A stretch of 64,000 nucleotides of DNA from Ilyonectria destructans (Eukaryota > Ascomycota > Sordariomycetes > Hypocreales > Nectriaceae), in the NCBI GenBank assembly GCA_020740775.1, contig JAHEWK010000010.1, forward strand, positions 930,001-994,000. Reading direction: 5' to 3'. Of the stretch, positions 23,711 through 35,760 are shown piece after piece. Made by a program: the position numbers and the translations under genes. Position 1 is the first letter of the stretch, and every line of letters begins with the position of its first letter. The notes beneath the pieces are model-generated. The model did not search any database. It was not told where the DNA came from and was given only the letters and a program-made list of their open reading frames with translations.

Positions 23711-25305
23711 CTACTCGGCAGATGCGGCTCCGGGTTGCTTAGCCACTACCTCTCGAGCATAGAACTCGACTAGCATGGTCGCATATGCTTCCAGGTCTTC
23801 CACTGGAACGGCAAGTCGGAAGTCGTTGAGAAGGAGGAACTGAAGTTCAAGGTGGTTGAGCTCGACAAGTGGCAGTCCACCCACCTAGGAATGATGTGTT
23901 AGCAATCTGGGAATACGAAACCAGGGTGTGATTGACGGTTGGAGGGGGAGGGCGGGGGCCATACCTTAGCATATCTCGAGTTTGTATAGAAGACATCGGA
24001 GAAGAACTTGCTAGCGCATGTCACACCGGAAATAATGAGTCGGTGAATGTTGAAGCTATCGACAACGAAGTATGTCGCAGCGGCGAGAGTGGAGTGTTCG
24101 CCCGAGGCTGAAGTCCCCCGATTGCTACTCTGGCGGCTTGGGCGACTCGAGTGGTCCTCCATGTCCTCGTCATCGTCTGCGAGATCCGAATCACTCTCGT
24201 CCGAGTCATCTGAACCATCATCATGCATGGGTGTGTCGGTGGAAGTTACTCGCTCGGTCTGGGTCTGTTGACGTGCCTCCTCGCTCCTCATGACCAAATC
24301 GTTGACTCGCTCCGTCATCCGGTCAAAGTAGACAAGCAAGCTGAGGAACACCTCGTATGTCGTCGGGCAGTACTTGTGTATTCGAGAAAGGTAGCTGAGG
24401 ATGGTGATGGCGGGAACGTTCTTGCCGTGGAAGGCAAGAACCGAGTGGTTCAGTGGGGAAATAGGGCTCCCGCTGGTGTCAGTCGACTGGTTGGCCTGCT
24501 GCTGGTGAGCCACATTGCGCTGCATGGCGTCATGCTGCAGGTCGTTTGTGGTTGTGATCTTGGTCAACAGGGCTGCAACCATCTCGATGATGTCGCCGAT
24601 CGGCATTCCGCTGATCTCATACTTCATCTGCTGGAGGGGCGGGTCGTTGAGAATGCCGGATCCATTGCCAGACAGTAGGTCGGCGCTTGCCAGGCTTTGG
24701 ATGTGAGCGAGGTCGCGAATGTGAATGACGGTCTGTTCCGGCTGCGGCGTCGGCTGGGAGGTGGTTCCACCAGAGAGGGCCAAGGACGGGGAGGGTATTT
24801 TGAAGTCGTCGGAAGAGGGAGAGGGCTGTTGGGCGGCGTTGGTGGGGGTCCGGCCGGAACGCGGGACCTGGCCTAAGGGGACAGAGTCCCTCGCATCAGA
24901 TGCCATAGACGAGCTGGTCCCATCCTCGATGGCGACAGGACCGGTAGCAGCAGAAGGCGACGAGGACGGCGGTGGGGATGGGAATCGCGAAGCTCCGCCG
25001 GTCGCGGACACGTGGGCGGCTCCGTGGCCCCCAGGCGCCGTCGCTGGCGCAGAGGCTGACGCTGACGTAGACACAGTGACGGTAGCAGGCGCGGGCGACG
25101 GCGCGGCTGGCTGTGTGTTATTGCTAGAGTATTCGGTAACAGAGTCGGGGCGCTGGGCTCGCGGCGTAGAAGAGTGTCGGGACCTGCTCCCGGAGCGATA
25201 AGACGAAGACGAATCGTGGGAGTGCTGGTGTTGGATAGAGGGGTTGGCTATCATGGTCTGGAAGTGGGAGGGATCTGAGACGAAGTCGCCAATCACAGCG
25301 GCCAT
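23711..25305 (-). CDS. Pho80/PREG-type cyclin (Pho85 cyclin-dependent kinase partner)
   Basis: Regulatory cyclin of the phosphate-response kinase; with the Pho85/PGOV kinase this class represses the Pho4/NUC-1 factor when phosphate is plentiful. Two exons, 25305-23965 and 23884-23711, give 504 residues. The 80-bp intron splits NSRYAK/VGGLPLVELNHLE, a conserved cyclin helix. The N-terminal ~190 residues are a Ser/Pro/Ala-rich disordered tail. The Pho80-type cyclin box follows: MPIGDIIEMVAALLTKI, HGKNVPAITILSYLSRIHKYC, VFLSLLVYFDRM, and after an acidic insert (DDSDESDSDLADDDEDMED) the block FNIHRLIISGVTCASKFFSD. The insert inside the cyclin box and the length match Neurospora PREG-like proteins rather than the shorter yeast Pho80. 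The substrate is inferred from family. Confidence 0.9.
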
Positions 25306-25948
25306 AACATTTCTGGCGGGCGCAGCAAAGTTGAAGATGGAGAACGGAGGTAAACAGAATTAAAGACAACCGGGGGCTATCTTGTCTTGTCGCAGATATT
25401 CGTCGAGGGGTAAAGAATCGTGGACGGTCGCTCGGCTGCAAGCGGCGAAACGGGAGGGATTAGCTTGAGGTATGGGAATATTATTTGTCGGGGTGGCGGT
25501 CGATCGGAGGAGGAGGAGGCGGGGGACACGCAGAGACAGGTCTAAAAGGAGGCGATGACGACGGCAGTGGCCAAGTCAAATGGAGGGATCGAGATGGGAT
25601 CTCGGCGGAGAGGGGAGGGGAGAAAGAGGAGGAGGAGACAGAAACGACCCGGTGGAGAAAGACTCGTCGGCAAGGCGTGTCTCAGAGGGCAGAAAACGGC
25701 AAGCGAGAGGGAGACCGAGAGACCGAGAAACCGAGATCGAGTCGGAGGTCAGAGGTCAGAAGAGGCGGAGTGTGAACGAGGGGAGAGTGGGAGAGGGAGA
25801 AGCAAGGTCAGCCTGGTGCGGCGGTGGTGGTAAGTGGTGAGTGATGAGTGGTCAAGCGGGCGTCGTCCAGTGGGCGGGCTTCGAGTCGGTTGGTGGTGAG
25901 TGGCTCAGCGGGGAGTGGCTCAGAGAGGGGAGGGAGTGCCCGGTGAGT

Positions 25949-26049
25949 CCAGTCTTCAGTGGATAGGTACCTAAGGTAGGCCGTAACCCGCCCAGCAGAT
26001 GCCCCTCGTGGGTACCTAGCGCACCGGGTACTGGTAGACTGAAGACTGG
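25949..26049. repeat. imperfect inverted repeat with 23-nt arms
   Basis: The left arm at 25949-25971 reads CCAGTCTTCAGT, six other bases, then GTACC. The right arm at 26027-26049 is GGTAC, six other bases, then ACTGAAGACTGG, the reverse complement in the same spacing. The ~55-nt loop holds another GGTACC (26011-26016). No coding region is nearby. Confidence 0.75.
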
Positions 26050-26646
26050 CAGGTTGGGAGGCTTAGGTAGCGGAGAACCCAGTAGACAGCCCAGCGGATG
26101 CGCCAGGGATGATGGGGCGTCGAGGACAAGAGGACAAGAGGATAAGCGGGCAAGCGTCCAGGGGACTGAGGCGACAATGACACTGGGGGCGCTCGCTGGC
26201 GCCGACTCAAGCGCCCCGACAAAAACTCGGGATGCGCGACAACGGAGCCGGAGACAGGCGGACGACTCGACTCAACTCGGTGTTAGTTGCGCGCCCTCTG
26301 ATTGGTGCGCCGGCGCCGCACCACGGCAAGCCTCCTCAGGGAGTCAGGGTACCGGTATGAGAGTTTTTCTGCTTTCTTTTTCCTGGGTTTCCAGGTCCAC
26401 TGCCTCTTTATTCCCTCGTGGAACCCGTCGAACAAGACAAAGAAGCCATTCTGCGTGGCCCTTCTGGCGGGGTGGCGTCCCTTGGGGCGTCCCTTAGATT
26501 CTCTTCGTCGGGGTGCTACCGATAGTGCTCCAAGTATTGGTCCTGGTGAGTGTCTCGGGGCCAAAGTAGACGACTGGCAGTTTCAGGCACGGAGATGTTG
26601 AGATATTGAGAAGCACAATACCACGGCTGCAAGCATTGGCGGTGAA

Positions 26647-26668
26647 TGCGGCATGCGGCATGCGGCAT
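26647..26668. repeat. short tandem repeat, 3 copies of TGCGGCA
   Basis: Three perfect 7-nt units in non-coding sequence. Confidence 0.85.
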
Positions 26669-29600
26669 CACACAGGTGTAGCTCAAGCAACCTGAGGCCG
26701 TCGTGGCGTGCAGAGTGCATCACGACGATGCAGGGCGCCGACGTCACGGCCCCTTGCAATCACCCATTCTCTCATCATGATCTCTCTCTGCGCCTGTGCC
26801 TCATGCTTCTCTCTTTCTTGCTCTTTCTCTCCCTCGGTTTGGCAGCGAATAAATGTCCACGGATGCTTCCGACCCATGTCTCTCGGCCCGACGGGCTTCA
26901 CGCCGCGGTTGATGTCGGGGACATGGTAATTTGCGGGCAACGAAAGGACGAGGAAATAAGCAGTGCAAGGGTGGCAGCAAGGACAACCATCAAGCTCGGG
27001 AATGGGAAACACAATGCAGGATGCAGTAGGTAGTTACGATCGACATGGGAAAAGCAGGGAAATCACAGGAATCAAGGAAATTTACCCACTCACCCAAATT
27101 CCGATGTGTTTGTGGATGGGATTTGGATTACCAAATTTGTCAGGAAGAGCCCAAGCAAAGCAATAAAGATGCAATGCAATGCGGCCCCAGGGGAAGGTCT
27201 GATATAAACGGCGACGAGGTGTAGCTAAAGCCCCAGAGTCTTAGGGTCTGTACCTCGGGCAGCTTATTAGTCGGCAACGGGCCGCGACCGCTTTAAGTCC
27301 CGCGAAGCGCGTCAAGGACCCCTGGACTTTACAAGAGTGAAAGTATCCGATGGCGTGTGTGTGTGCGCACTTGTGAGTCTGTGAGGGCCGGTGACGGCGA
27401 AGGCGACGGGGACGGCGATGGGCGGTCGGCAGCAAGTGAGGACGAAGTGGCTCCGTTTAAGAATGGAGTGATGGAGCGCTCCACCGAAAACCAGACGAGG
27501 CCAGACGGCGCGAGACGGAGAAGGCGGCGGTGGTGGACGCTGCAGCTGCTTATGTTGCTACTGTGCTGCTGATATTTCTCAGCTGCAGGAGAGGCGGGGC
27601 TGCGACTGGGAGAAGGTTGGTGAAGAAGGGAATGGGAGGCGACGTGATGGAGACGATGGATATTGGGCTGCGGCGCTGATCTGTCGCCTGACGGAAAGGT
27701 GCCGGTGATGCCGGTAGTGGCAGTGGGAGTGGCAGTAAGAATGTCAGTGACTGAATACTAGCAGAAACCAGTCAGTGTTCTCTCTCATCCAAAGCCCTAC
27801 TACTGATTATGTAGCAAACACCGGTGATAACAATCGAGATAATGACAGTTGACCAGCCACGTCAGGAGCCGATGGTGTGAATCGATTCCCAGTGAAAGTT
27901 CACACAAAGCTCGGTCAACGAAAGCAGCTTGGTCTGAGAGGCCGGCCTGGTCCGTCCGCTGCTGAACCGGTTTCGATCTGGATCTGGACGGCCTTGTTAG
28001 ATGATGGGGACCGTCCCGCCAAACAGAAATGAATGGCCTGTCGATACTGTCGATAGTGGCTCCAGCTTGGTGCTTGGGTGTGGTTTGAAGTGGAGAGCGT
28101 GAGGCGGGTTTGATCAAAGTCAGCTGGTTGGATGGGAATGGGGTGCACCCCGCCAGTGATGTGGATGTATTCGTAGTTGACGAAGGGTAATGAGCACTAC
28201 AAGAGGTGAAGCGCGTGAGTTATTAGTCTCGGTGGTGCGTTGGTGCTAGACAAGGACTGAAATGCAAGACGATATTCCCAAGTCCAAGGCGATGGGACTC
28301 GGGATGGACACCAAAGTTACTTCGTGCCTTCCTTGCGGCTTCCTTTCTTCGATCCTGCCTAGCTATTGACCCTGATTGCATTCCCGCGTGCTTTAGTCCG
28401 TACATGGGACGGACACGCACCTGGCGCTGCCACACTCCAGAGCTCCTGCCTGTTATCTGCCCAGCACCCTCCTGCAAGCAAGAAAACCTGCTGTGAAAAA
28501 ATCTCAGCTCCAAAACGGGACGTGTATGACTTGCAAGCTTTCTTCATTCCGGCTTTGAGTTCCGTAGCTAGAAACCCCAGAGCTGTCAGAGCTGCCAGAA
28601 ACATACACGCCGCCGTGGCACAGGTTTCTGTGGATAGATGCCGTAAGTTACTTAAGGCGTGGTACTGGTACTCCCATTCTGGGCAGGTTCCCCTCCCAAA
28701 AAAGCCAAGGCGCAACATCAGCCAAAGCTTGTCGCACGTGGGCAAGCTCCCAGCCCGCCGCCGCCTTTTGAGATCCGGGACCCGGGGCGGGGTGACATGC
28801 GCATAAAGTACCGCGAGTACGGAGTACATGGTCGGTTATCACTGTACGTATCCGCACCTCGCTGCTGTGAGACGAGCCGCACTCAGGACTCAGGGGGACT
28901 CAACGCTCGCACAAGCAATGGGATAAGTTAGGGGAAGTGACCAGTTCCGAGAGCGAGCATGCACGGCCCGGAGACGGAGGCGGGAACAAGGACATGCATC
29001 GTTCCGAGGCACGGTGTATCATCAAGGTCATGGTCCTGTTGATGGTCGTCGTGGGACTAAGAAAATGGGGAGCCGGTGTACCGGTGACCAGGGCAGTGTA
29101 CATCACCCAGGGCCCGCGCCTCAATCGACCAGGTCGGCCAGGGATCAACAGCAACGAGTGATAAGACGCTCGAACAGGACTGGACGATCGAGGCCGTTCA
29201 GGACTTCAGGTTGGGCTGGGAACAGGATCAGTGGTCCGGGGGTTCGTTTCAGCAACCACAACCTCCAATCTTCATCATCCCCATGGTACATCCGGCACAA
29301 CCATCAACACCACCACCAACACCACCACCAACACCTCCGAATGGTGACCCATGCTAGACTACTCCAACCCGTAATCGAAGCCGGTCAAAAATCCTTCGGC
29401 TTTTCCCCTGCGCAAGGCTCCTTCCCCGCGGTCCCTGTCTATGTTGGCACCATACATTGCCACGCGAGACATGTTCCTCCATTACGGCACTCCATAATAA
29501 ACCACAGCCGCCGTGTGCTACGTTGTTCTTCGTACACTGCGCTGTAACCTCGTCCTCCTCGTTATCGCCATAGTTCCCCCCTCAAAGCCGCATCCCTTCC

Positions 29601-30682
29601 CCTTACGTAGCAAAATCCCATCACGTCTTCGCCTCACCCAAACGACATGCAGGACATGGGCAAACCCAACAACTCTGTCCGCCCATGGCCCAATCTCCTC
29701 CCCCATTGCCCTCACGCCCTTCTCTTCCCGTCTCGCGTCGACACACGTGCCCGATCCGGCCGCTCACTTCCTTCATCGCGATTGCAAAAGGCATCCAATC
29801 CTTCCCCTACCATGTATCTATGACGCAAACCTCAGCGTGCAACACATCTCACCGCTTGCGAAATTACACACAACGACGACAGTAACTGGCCAACCACAAC
29901 CTCCTTTGTCCCCTTCGTTCCCGTTCCCGTTGCCGCAGCTCATGCCGCCAAACCACCCATCTCTTTCTCCAGCACAAATCCCATCCACACATAAACGTCC
30001 CTCCGGCCACATGCCGTGCCGCAGCCATCGCCTCCCCTGCAACCCTTGTTCGACACATCCTCATCCTATATTGCGTCTTTCCCCAGCTTACCAGACTCAT
30101 CGGTTGCTTCCTCTGATGCGTCTCGGCCTCATTTGTCGCGCGTAACCCACACCTCCTGCAGCTACCCCCTCCTCCATGCCAAGGTGCAGTTCGAGCTCAC
30201 AGTCTCCTCTTTCACCGCTCTTCGGAGGCTTCGTCGCATTTCTCAGCCTTGACGGTGCTTTTGTGGAGGGGTTTTCTTGTTAGGCCCCTGTCCGCCTCAC
30301 CTCACCTCGCCTCACTTCGCACATACTCCATACATGGTGCTGTAAATCGTTCCTAGTCCTTCCCAGATAACAACCTGGAGGAATGAATGGAAGCATGGAA
30401 GGACCCGGCGGCCCGCAGCGCCCCCCCGGTGCCGTTCCCCTCCCATAGTGGATCCCCATTTGTGCATTGCAAGTCTCGGTAAATGCTCTTTCATCATTGA
30501 TCCGATTATCTAGTGTACAGCGCCGACTGTTGTCTAGCCTTCAACCGCAAGCCTCTTGTCTCTTGTCTCTTCAGTATCCGTTGTTTCTGATCTGATTGTC
30601 GGCGTTTCTTCTACCCCTCCCTGACGTGACTTGCCGAGTTCCGTAGAGCCCCAGCCTCCACGATCACTCTCTTCCTCACCCT

Positions 30683-31650
30683 TCACTCGTGCCGCACCGC
30701 GTAATCCGTGTCCGGCAGGTACAAGTGGCGGTCCGCGCCATTCTTGGTCAGCACAACCATTCGGATGACACCACCAGAGCTGCCATCCCACTTGATGGCC
30801 TCTCTCAATGCTCCCTTGACAAAGTCGACTGCCTCAGCCTCCTCCATACCCTCTTCCCAGTTCGCATCGCAGTAACCGTAGATGTACGTCGATCCAGAAC
30901 CACCGATGGCGTAGGCCTGCTTGTGGAGGGAACCGCCCAGGGGAATCGAGTATACCTGTCCACCGAATCGCTCATCCCATCCAGCAATAATAAGTCCAGC
31001 CCTGTTGATATCTCGTCAATTTCCCGGTCCATCTCAAGTGAGGGGGACAGGCATCTGCAACTTACGACAAGCGGTCCTTGTTGGAATAGCAAATCTCCTG
31101 GAAGATGGAAGCCGCAGTCTGCGTCATGGGCGGCTTGCCGTTTTGCATCGCAAAGAGTCCCAGCTGGTATTGCACGATATCGGCAACAGCCTGCGTGTCA
31201 GCGGCCGATCCAGATCGGCAGCACCAGATGGTGTCGTGTACTCTCGTCAACTTGTCCGTCACTCGGTTCGCAATGTAAGATCCGGTCGTGGTTCGGGAAT
31301 CAGCTCCTACACACACTGTCAGTAATCGGATTCCCACTCTCGAGATCGACTTCCATACCCAGAATGACTCCATCCTTGAAGGTAACCGCCATACTACCAT
31401 ATTGTTAGGGTAACGTGACGTGGGGTAACGAGGGAGACATACATCGAGGTACCCAAGCTGGCCGTCTGTTAGCATAATCCTACAGGAAGCAGGGGCATGG
31501 GGCATTTACTTCACCTCGCCCTTCTTCAACCGATCCATATCGACATGGATTCCATCTGGGAGCATTCCGTAAGCTTCAATGACCAAGATGCCAGATATAA
31601 CGAGCTCCAAACTCACCCTCGTTCAACACTCCAGCGTGACCGAATTCCAT
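30683..31650 (-). CDS. PRE3: 20S proteasome subunit beta-1 (caspase-like catalytic subunit)
   Basis: Catalytic subunit that cuts after acidic residues. Six exons: 31650-31617, 31555-31510, 31457-31443, 31393-31359, 31306-31066 and 31001-30683, giving 229 residues; the third exon is only 15 nt. Every junction restores proteasome sequence: [65 protein letters not shown] 29-residue propeptide ends at Gly29, so autocleavage exposes Thr30 as catalytic Thr1. Asp46 and Lys62 are the Asp17 and Lys33 equivalents. [14 protein letters not shown] near the C-terminus is the conserved beta-1 block. Frame continuity over five introns leaves little doubt. A non-coding exon upstream is possible, but joining the ATG at about 31954 gives a stop codon. 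Confidence 0.95.
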
Positions 31651-32154
31651 GATGACGGGTCGTAGAGTTTCTGTATGCTCGGTGGGTTAGGTGCGGTATC
31701 GAACAGGAAATTATGATGCTAGTTGTGTGGTGTTTCGTCGTCGTCGTTGTTGTCCGTTGCTTGCGGAAGGCTGGAGCTCTGGTTGAGCTCAGGCAGCTCT
31801 GAACGCGCAGCCGCGCTACGACCCACTTCAGTGTCATGTGGAAGGTCACGTGGTTTTGCCTTTCCAAGCCAGCGCCTGTGGCGACTTTAAAACAGATCCC
31901 AAGGAATTGAATTAAGATGAATAGTCCACAGGTATGGCAAGACTTACAAGACATTGTTGTTCCGATGTTCTATCGTATCTAAAATACATGCGCGTGGAGT
32001 GGTGCGATAGTGGAAGTGATGGGTTGCGCCTGTTACAGAACACGTCGCCCCAGGTCATTCTATGCAATCGGGCGGCCTGGTCCCGCCAGAGCCGGGTGAT
32101 TTTCTACCGGAACGCCCATGTTGATGATCCAAACAAGTACTCGTACATATTCCC
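31651..32154. promoter_or_regulatory. promoter region of the proteasome beta-1 gene and 3' flank of ERV2
   Basis: About 500 bp between two tandem minus-strand genes. I looked for the yeast proteasome control element GGTGGCAAA and its complement and did not find a match. A GTAAGT-containing segment near 31945 might begin a leader intron. Confidence 0.35.
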
Positions 32155-32860
32155 TCAGTGCTTGTGCAGCTCTGGGTCAGGTCCCTCGCCCTGCGCGCTC
32201 TCGGAACCCTTATCTCCTTTGCCTCCCTCAACTCCTTCGACTCCCTCCTTCTTCTTATCATCGCCACACCCGCAATCGTAAAAGTCGCCAATCTTATTGC
32301 AGTCGAACAAAGGCTTGTGCACCTTCTCGTTGACGATGTTGTGCATGAAGCAGAGCCATCCCGCGGCCGCGTTGCGACTGCTGGTCTGGGGTGGGTACTC
32401 AACCAAGAGTCCACGGAAGTGTTTGGCACACTGGCCACACGGGTATAGGCGGGCGAAAAGGTGCATGAAGGTCTCCAGCGCCATGCGGTCGTCTTTTGAG
32501 GGTTCATCGGGGAAACGCGACATCATCGTGTGAAGGAACTTCCACGTGGCATGACCAAGCTCGGCCCTGTTGAGGAAGCGCTGTTAGCAACTGATGTCCT
32601 CGCGGAAGAAGAGGGACTTACTTGAGCGTAGCATTCTCCAGGCGAGGCGCAATGGACTCGCCTTCCAGGAAACCCGTAGGGATAGCATTGAGATCCACCA
32701 CAAATTCGGACTTCTCGTTCGCTTTCAGGGGGTCGCCAGCAGGTGCCTTCTCGAAGCTGGGAACTGCGCTCCCCGAGGGGCCGGAGAAGAGGTAGGACAC
32801 GGTGCAGAAGGCCACGAGGACCAAGACAAAGGTCAGGGTGAGGTGCTGTCGTCGAGCCAT
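32155..32860 (-). CDS. ERV2: ER FAD-linked sulfhydryl oxidase Erv2
   Basis: Introduces disulfides in the ER lumen by passing electrons from thiols to oxygen through FAD. Two exons, 32860-32622 and 32566-32155, give 216 residues; the 55-bp intron joins LENATLK/AELGHATWKFLHTM, the FAD-binding start of the ERV/ALR domain. The N-terminus has a basic tip and one hydrophobic segment (LTLTFVLVLVAFCTVSYLF), a signal-anchor as in yeast Erv2. The active-site CGQC is C123-C126. A structural disulfide pair is likely C152 and C169. C178-G-C180 (YDCGCGDD) matches the C-terminal CGC shuttle of Erv2 that distinguishes it from mitochondrial Erv1. The tail after it is a charged, Gly/Glu/Lys-rich stretch ending in ELHKH. 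No recognisable ER retrieval signal is needed given the anchor. Confidence 0.93.
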
Positions 32861-33857
32861 GGTTAGGGAGTGGAATGGAGGACGATCCTCCGTGAAGGTC
32901 GATGGTTCATGACTCCCTTAAGATAAAACTGTCCCACGTTCGAGAATGGGCCGCGCCGCTGCATCAGGCGAGGCTGACGGGGGTTCTTGCACCATTGAAC
33001 CAATAGCGGCGATGTTGGATCAATAGCCTGGTGGCCTGAGGCGCGGCCTATGGGTTCATGGAGGGGTCTTTAAGCGTGTGGGGCCGGGCGTCGCCGGGGC
33101 CGATGCATGTGGATCCCCGCCTACGTCCGATCGTGGCTGTTTGCGGACGGTTAAGAGTACCTCAAAGTTTCCGTCCTGCCGGCCGCAATTTATAACTCAA
33201 TCTCCGAATCCTATGCTGCAGGTTTAATTATCTAGTGTTCACAATTTTGGTTCTGCCTTGTTATGCACCAATCAAACCAATAAATACAGGGGAGAATCGA
33301 ACGCTTGTGCCTACCCTAGAGCATGCTTGGCTTTTCTCACACGTTTCGTGTTGTATCTGATACTCTATTTTTGGGGACCTGGGTTTCGTCGTTTGTGTTT
33401 GTGTCCCTTTATTTGTGTCATTATATGACCATCTTATAGTTCCGGGACTCTCCGCGTTTGGTCTACGATATGTCTAACGACGGTTGATGGGGATGGTTAT
33501 GATGGCGACTAGCCGCCATGCATCACAAGAGGAATCTCAACTGTCAATGAAAAAAGGATCCCGTTGAACCAACGCAACCCAAAAAGGATCATAAACCATA
33601 TACACCACATCACTGATTACTCAAGAAGCATAAGCAAGTCCCATACGATATGTACAGCCCCTGAATATCAATGCCCAGTGCTGGACTTTCCAGTAAACAC
33701 CCTGTGAACGTGTCTTTGTACCTGGTAGAACCACTGGCAGTATGTATGCCACGTAGGGATTAGGATAATATCTAATTTATAAGTGAAGTTGGGTTTCCTG
33801 GGCTGCGTTGGTTTCCTCGTAGGATTGTGAGGTGGACAACTACCATAGGTCTAGCTC

Positions 33858-34274
33858 GTGGGAGCAGACAAGAACACTGCTTACTCACAAGACCGCAACC
33901 ACCAAAGCAAACCAGATAAGTATTACACGCCACTCGAACAACTTGAACGGCTCCAAAAAGACATCGAAATTTCCCAACAAAGACACAAACAACATACTCC
34001 ATGCAAGTGTATTGAAGAGCCTACCCTAAACCATAGAAGGATGTTGATCGTCTAAGGGCGTACGATGACCAATGAACTATCAAAACTGTGTCAAGATCAA
34101 TATGACCAAGTAATATTATGGAAAGCTGACAGACGAGCCAATTATGAAGAGAAAGCAAACTGCGAGAGCAGTGGAAACGGATATAGAGAGTATAGGTTTT
34201 TGCCACTTGGGCTTTTTCCTAGACGAGTAGACGAGAGATATACCATAGACTTAGCTTTAAGTAGGATAGAGTAA
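33858..34274 (+). other. two same-frame small open frames in AT-rich DNA, possible remnant
   Basis: Two stretches of 65 and 69 codons lie in the same frame, split by a single stop near 34053. The first begins with GTG, not ATG, so it has no normal start. The sequence (for example TPLEQLERLQKDIEISQQ) is lysine-, glutamate- and glutamine-rich and helix-like, unlike the proline/serine-rich artefact frames elsewhere. I do not recognise it. It may be a decayed gene or chance in AT-rich sequence. Confidence 0.2.
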
Positions 34275-35168
34275 ATTCCAATCAATCAATCATAGTATTA
34301 TCACACTGAACGGAGAAGTTCAGAGCATGCAGTATGTGATATTGGATCTCGAGGGTGTTGAATGATCATGTTGACAGTTCACCGCCAACCACGACAACAA
34401 TAGGTTGGAACGTGAGCGCTGGAAGCGTAAATACGGAGAGGAAAGATATTAAAGTATATGAGGAAATGGAAGCATATCACAAAATTACCAGGGAACGTGA
34501 AAAAATAGGGGAGTGACCGGTGGCGATATAACTGCACTGGACATATCAAAGCCGGCTCGTCACAACCTCGAGTATGAATCGGAGACGAACAGCCACAGCT
34601 GAAAGATGAGCAAACAATAAAAGCAAACAAAACGCCCAAATTCGAGGTGACATTGGAACACAACTAAACAGCAATTGAATGCTTATAATTTGTCTTGGCG
34701 TTCGTCCTTGATATACCGGACATACTGCGAGCTACCACGATCGACCACAAGGCAATGAGTGACAAGACCTCACAGCGTTTCCTCAAGACTAGTATTCAAC
34801 ACTGAACTTGAGTTCTCCCGCCCTTCTCTTTTTACCTGTACCTCAACTGTCTTGAGCATCCCATCACTAGCTGCTAGTGTACATATAGTGGCCAGTCTCC
34901 CTAGAATTCATGAAACGCAGAGCAACAAACGCGAATTGAAATGCCGGTGGTTTACAGCCTGTATATTGAAGGGACAAAGAACTGCGACTACGCACTGGCT
35001 GTTGGGTGCTAACGGTGGATGTCACGATCTGGACTCAGTAGTTCGACGGGGTTGCGATGCTTCATCCTGCGACTTGCCCCAACCCGACATTCCAATGCTA
35101 CTCCGGTTCTGCCCTACCAACCAGCCAGCCCCTCCCCCGCCTGCGAAAGGAATTATCCTCTGTAATCG

Positions 35169-35760
35169 TCATTGATGTCTAAGGGTCTTCAAGTTGGAAG
35201 GGGCGACCATTCCTGCAAGGAGGGGTAGAACAAAGGCCTCCGCCTTGCTTTGTGACGTATTGCATTCCGGCGACTCGAAGAGCGGATTTACCTTCAGGGC
35301 GTGGGAATAGACGCCTGTTTCAGTCTCAAAAAGATTACATGAAGAGCGATGTAGTTGGGGAGGCGCAGCAGTGACTCGGCATGTGAGACCGAGTTTGGTT
35401 TCATTCACTGAGGAATCATCGAGGTTCCCGACAAACATCTTGTAATTTATTGCATGGGAGTGACACAACACCGCAAAAGTATAGTCAATGGCTTCCTGGT
35501 CAATTGAAGGGAGACCAAAAATCGGACACAGAAGAGATATTTGCTTGGCAGCTCCCTCGTTCTGGGTGCCGGATGACTTTGTTGCTAGCCTCAGAAGGAA
35601 TCACGTTTTCAGATGCGTCACACAGGCGCACACATGCAGCATTGATAGCGGCAAGGGATTATTCATTGAACAAGACAAGTCTGACGGTACATATTCATTG
35701 CTTCGGGAGGCGGCGAGACACACAGTGGACCTCGAGAGTTCAGCTGGCGGCGTTTGGAAA
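35169..35760 (-). pseudogene. possible decayed coding sequence, unknown family
   Basis: On the minus strand an uninterrupted frame of about 145 codons ends at 35169 and runs back to a TGA near 35610. It includes TFAVLCHSHAINYKMFVGNL and VYSHALKVNPLFESPECN. Upstream, two other frames carry plausible amino-acid runs (ENVIPSEASNKVIRHPERG; NEYVPSDLSCSMNNPLPL) that would join it only through frameshifts. No good start codon or splice model links them. I do not recognise a family, and this may be chance. Confidence 0.2.

Larger units (their letters stand above)
25306..30682. other. 5.4 kb gene-poor region
   Basis: The left part (to about 26 kb) is the purine-rich promoter and leader side of the Pho80-like gene on the minus strand. 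The rest has no frame with family resemblance. It contains an inverted repeat at 25949-26049, a 7-nt tandem repeat at 26647-26668, CAC/CAA-rich low complexity near 29305-29340, and a C-rich stretch at 29.5-30.2 kb whose open frames on both strands I judge artefactual. The 3' flank of the proteasome gene is at the right end. Confidence 0.45.

Noticed and set aside
29513..30145. 210-codon + strand frame and a Cys/Trp-rich minus-strand frame
   Set aside because: C-rich DNA opens frames on both strands; composition is His/Pro/Leu-rich and nothing resembles a known protein.
31613..31954. ATG at about 31954 as the proteasome beta-1 start through an upstream intron
   Set aside because: Joining its GTAAG donor to the acceptor before the known exon creates a stop codon; the ATG at 31650 fits the family.
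33250..33320. Possible minus-strand tRNA from a B-box-like GAATCGAAC
   Set aside because: The bases flanking the loop do not pair as a T-arm stem and no matching D-arm or acceptor stem is visible.
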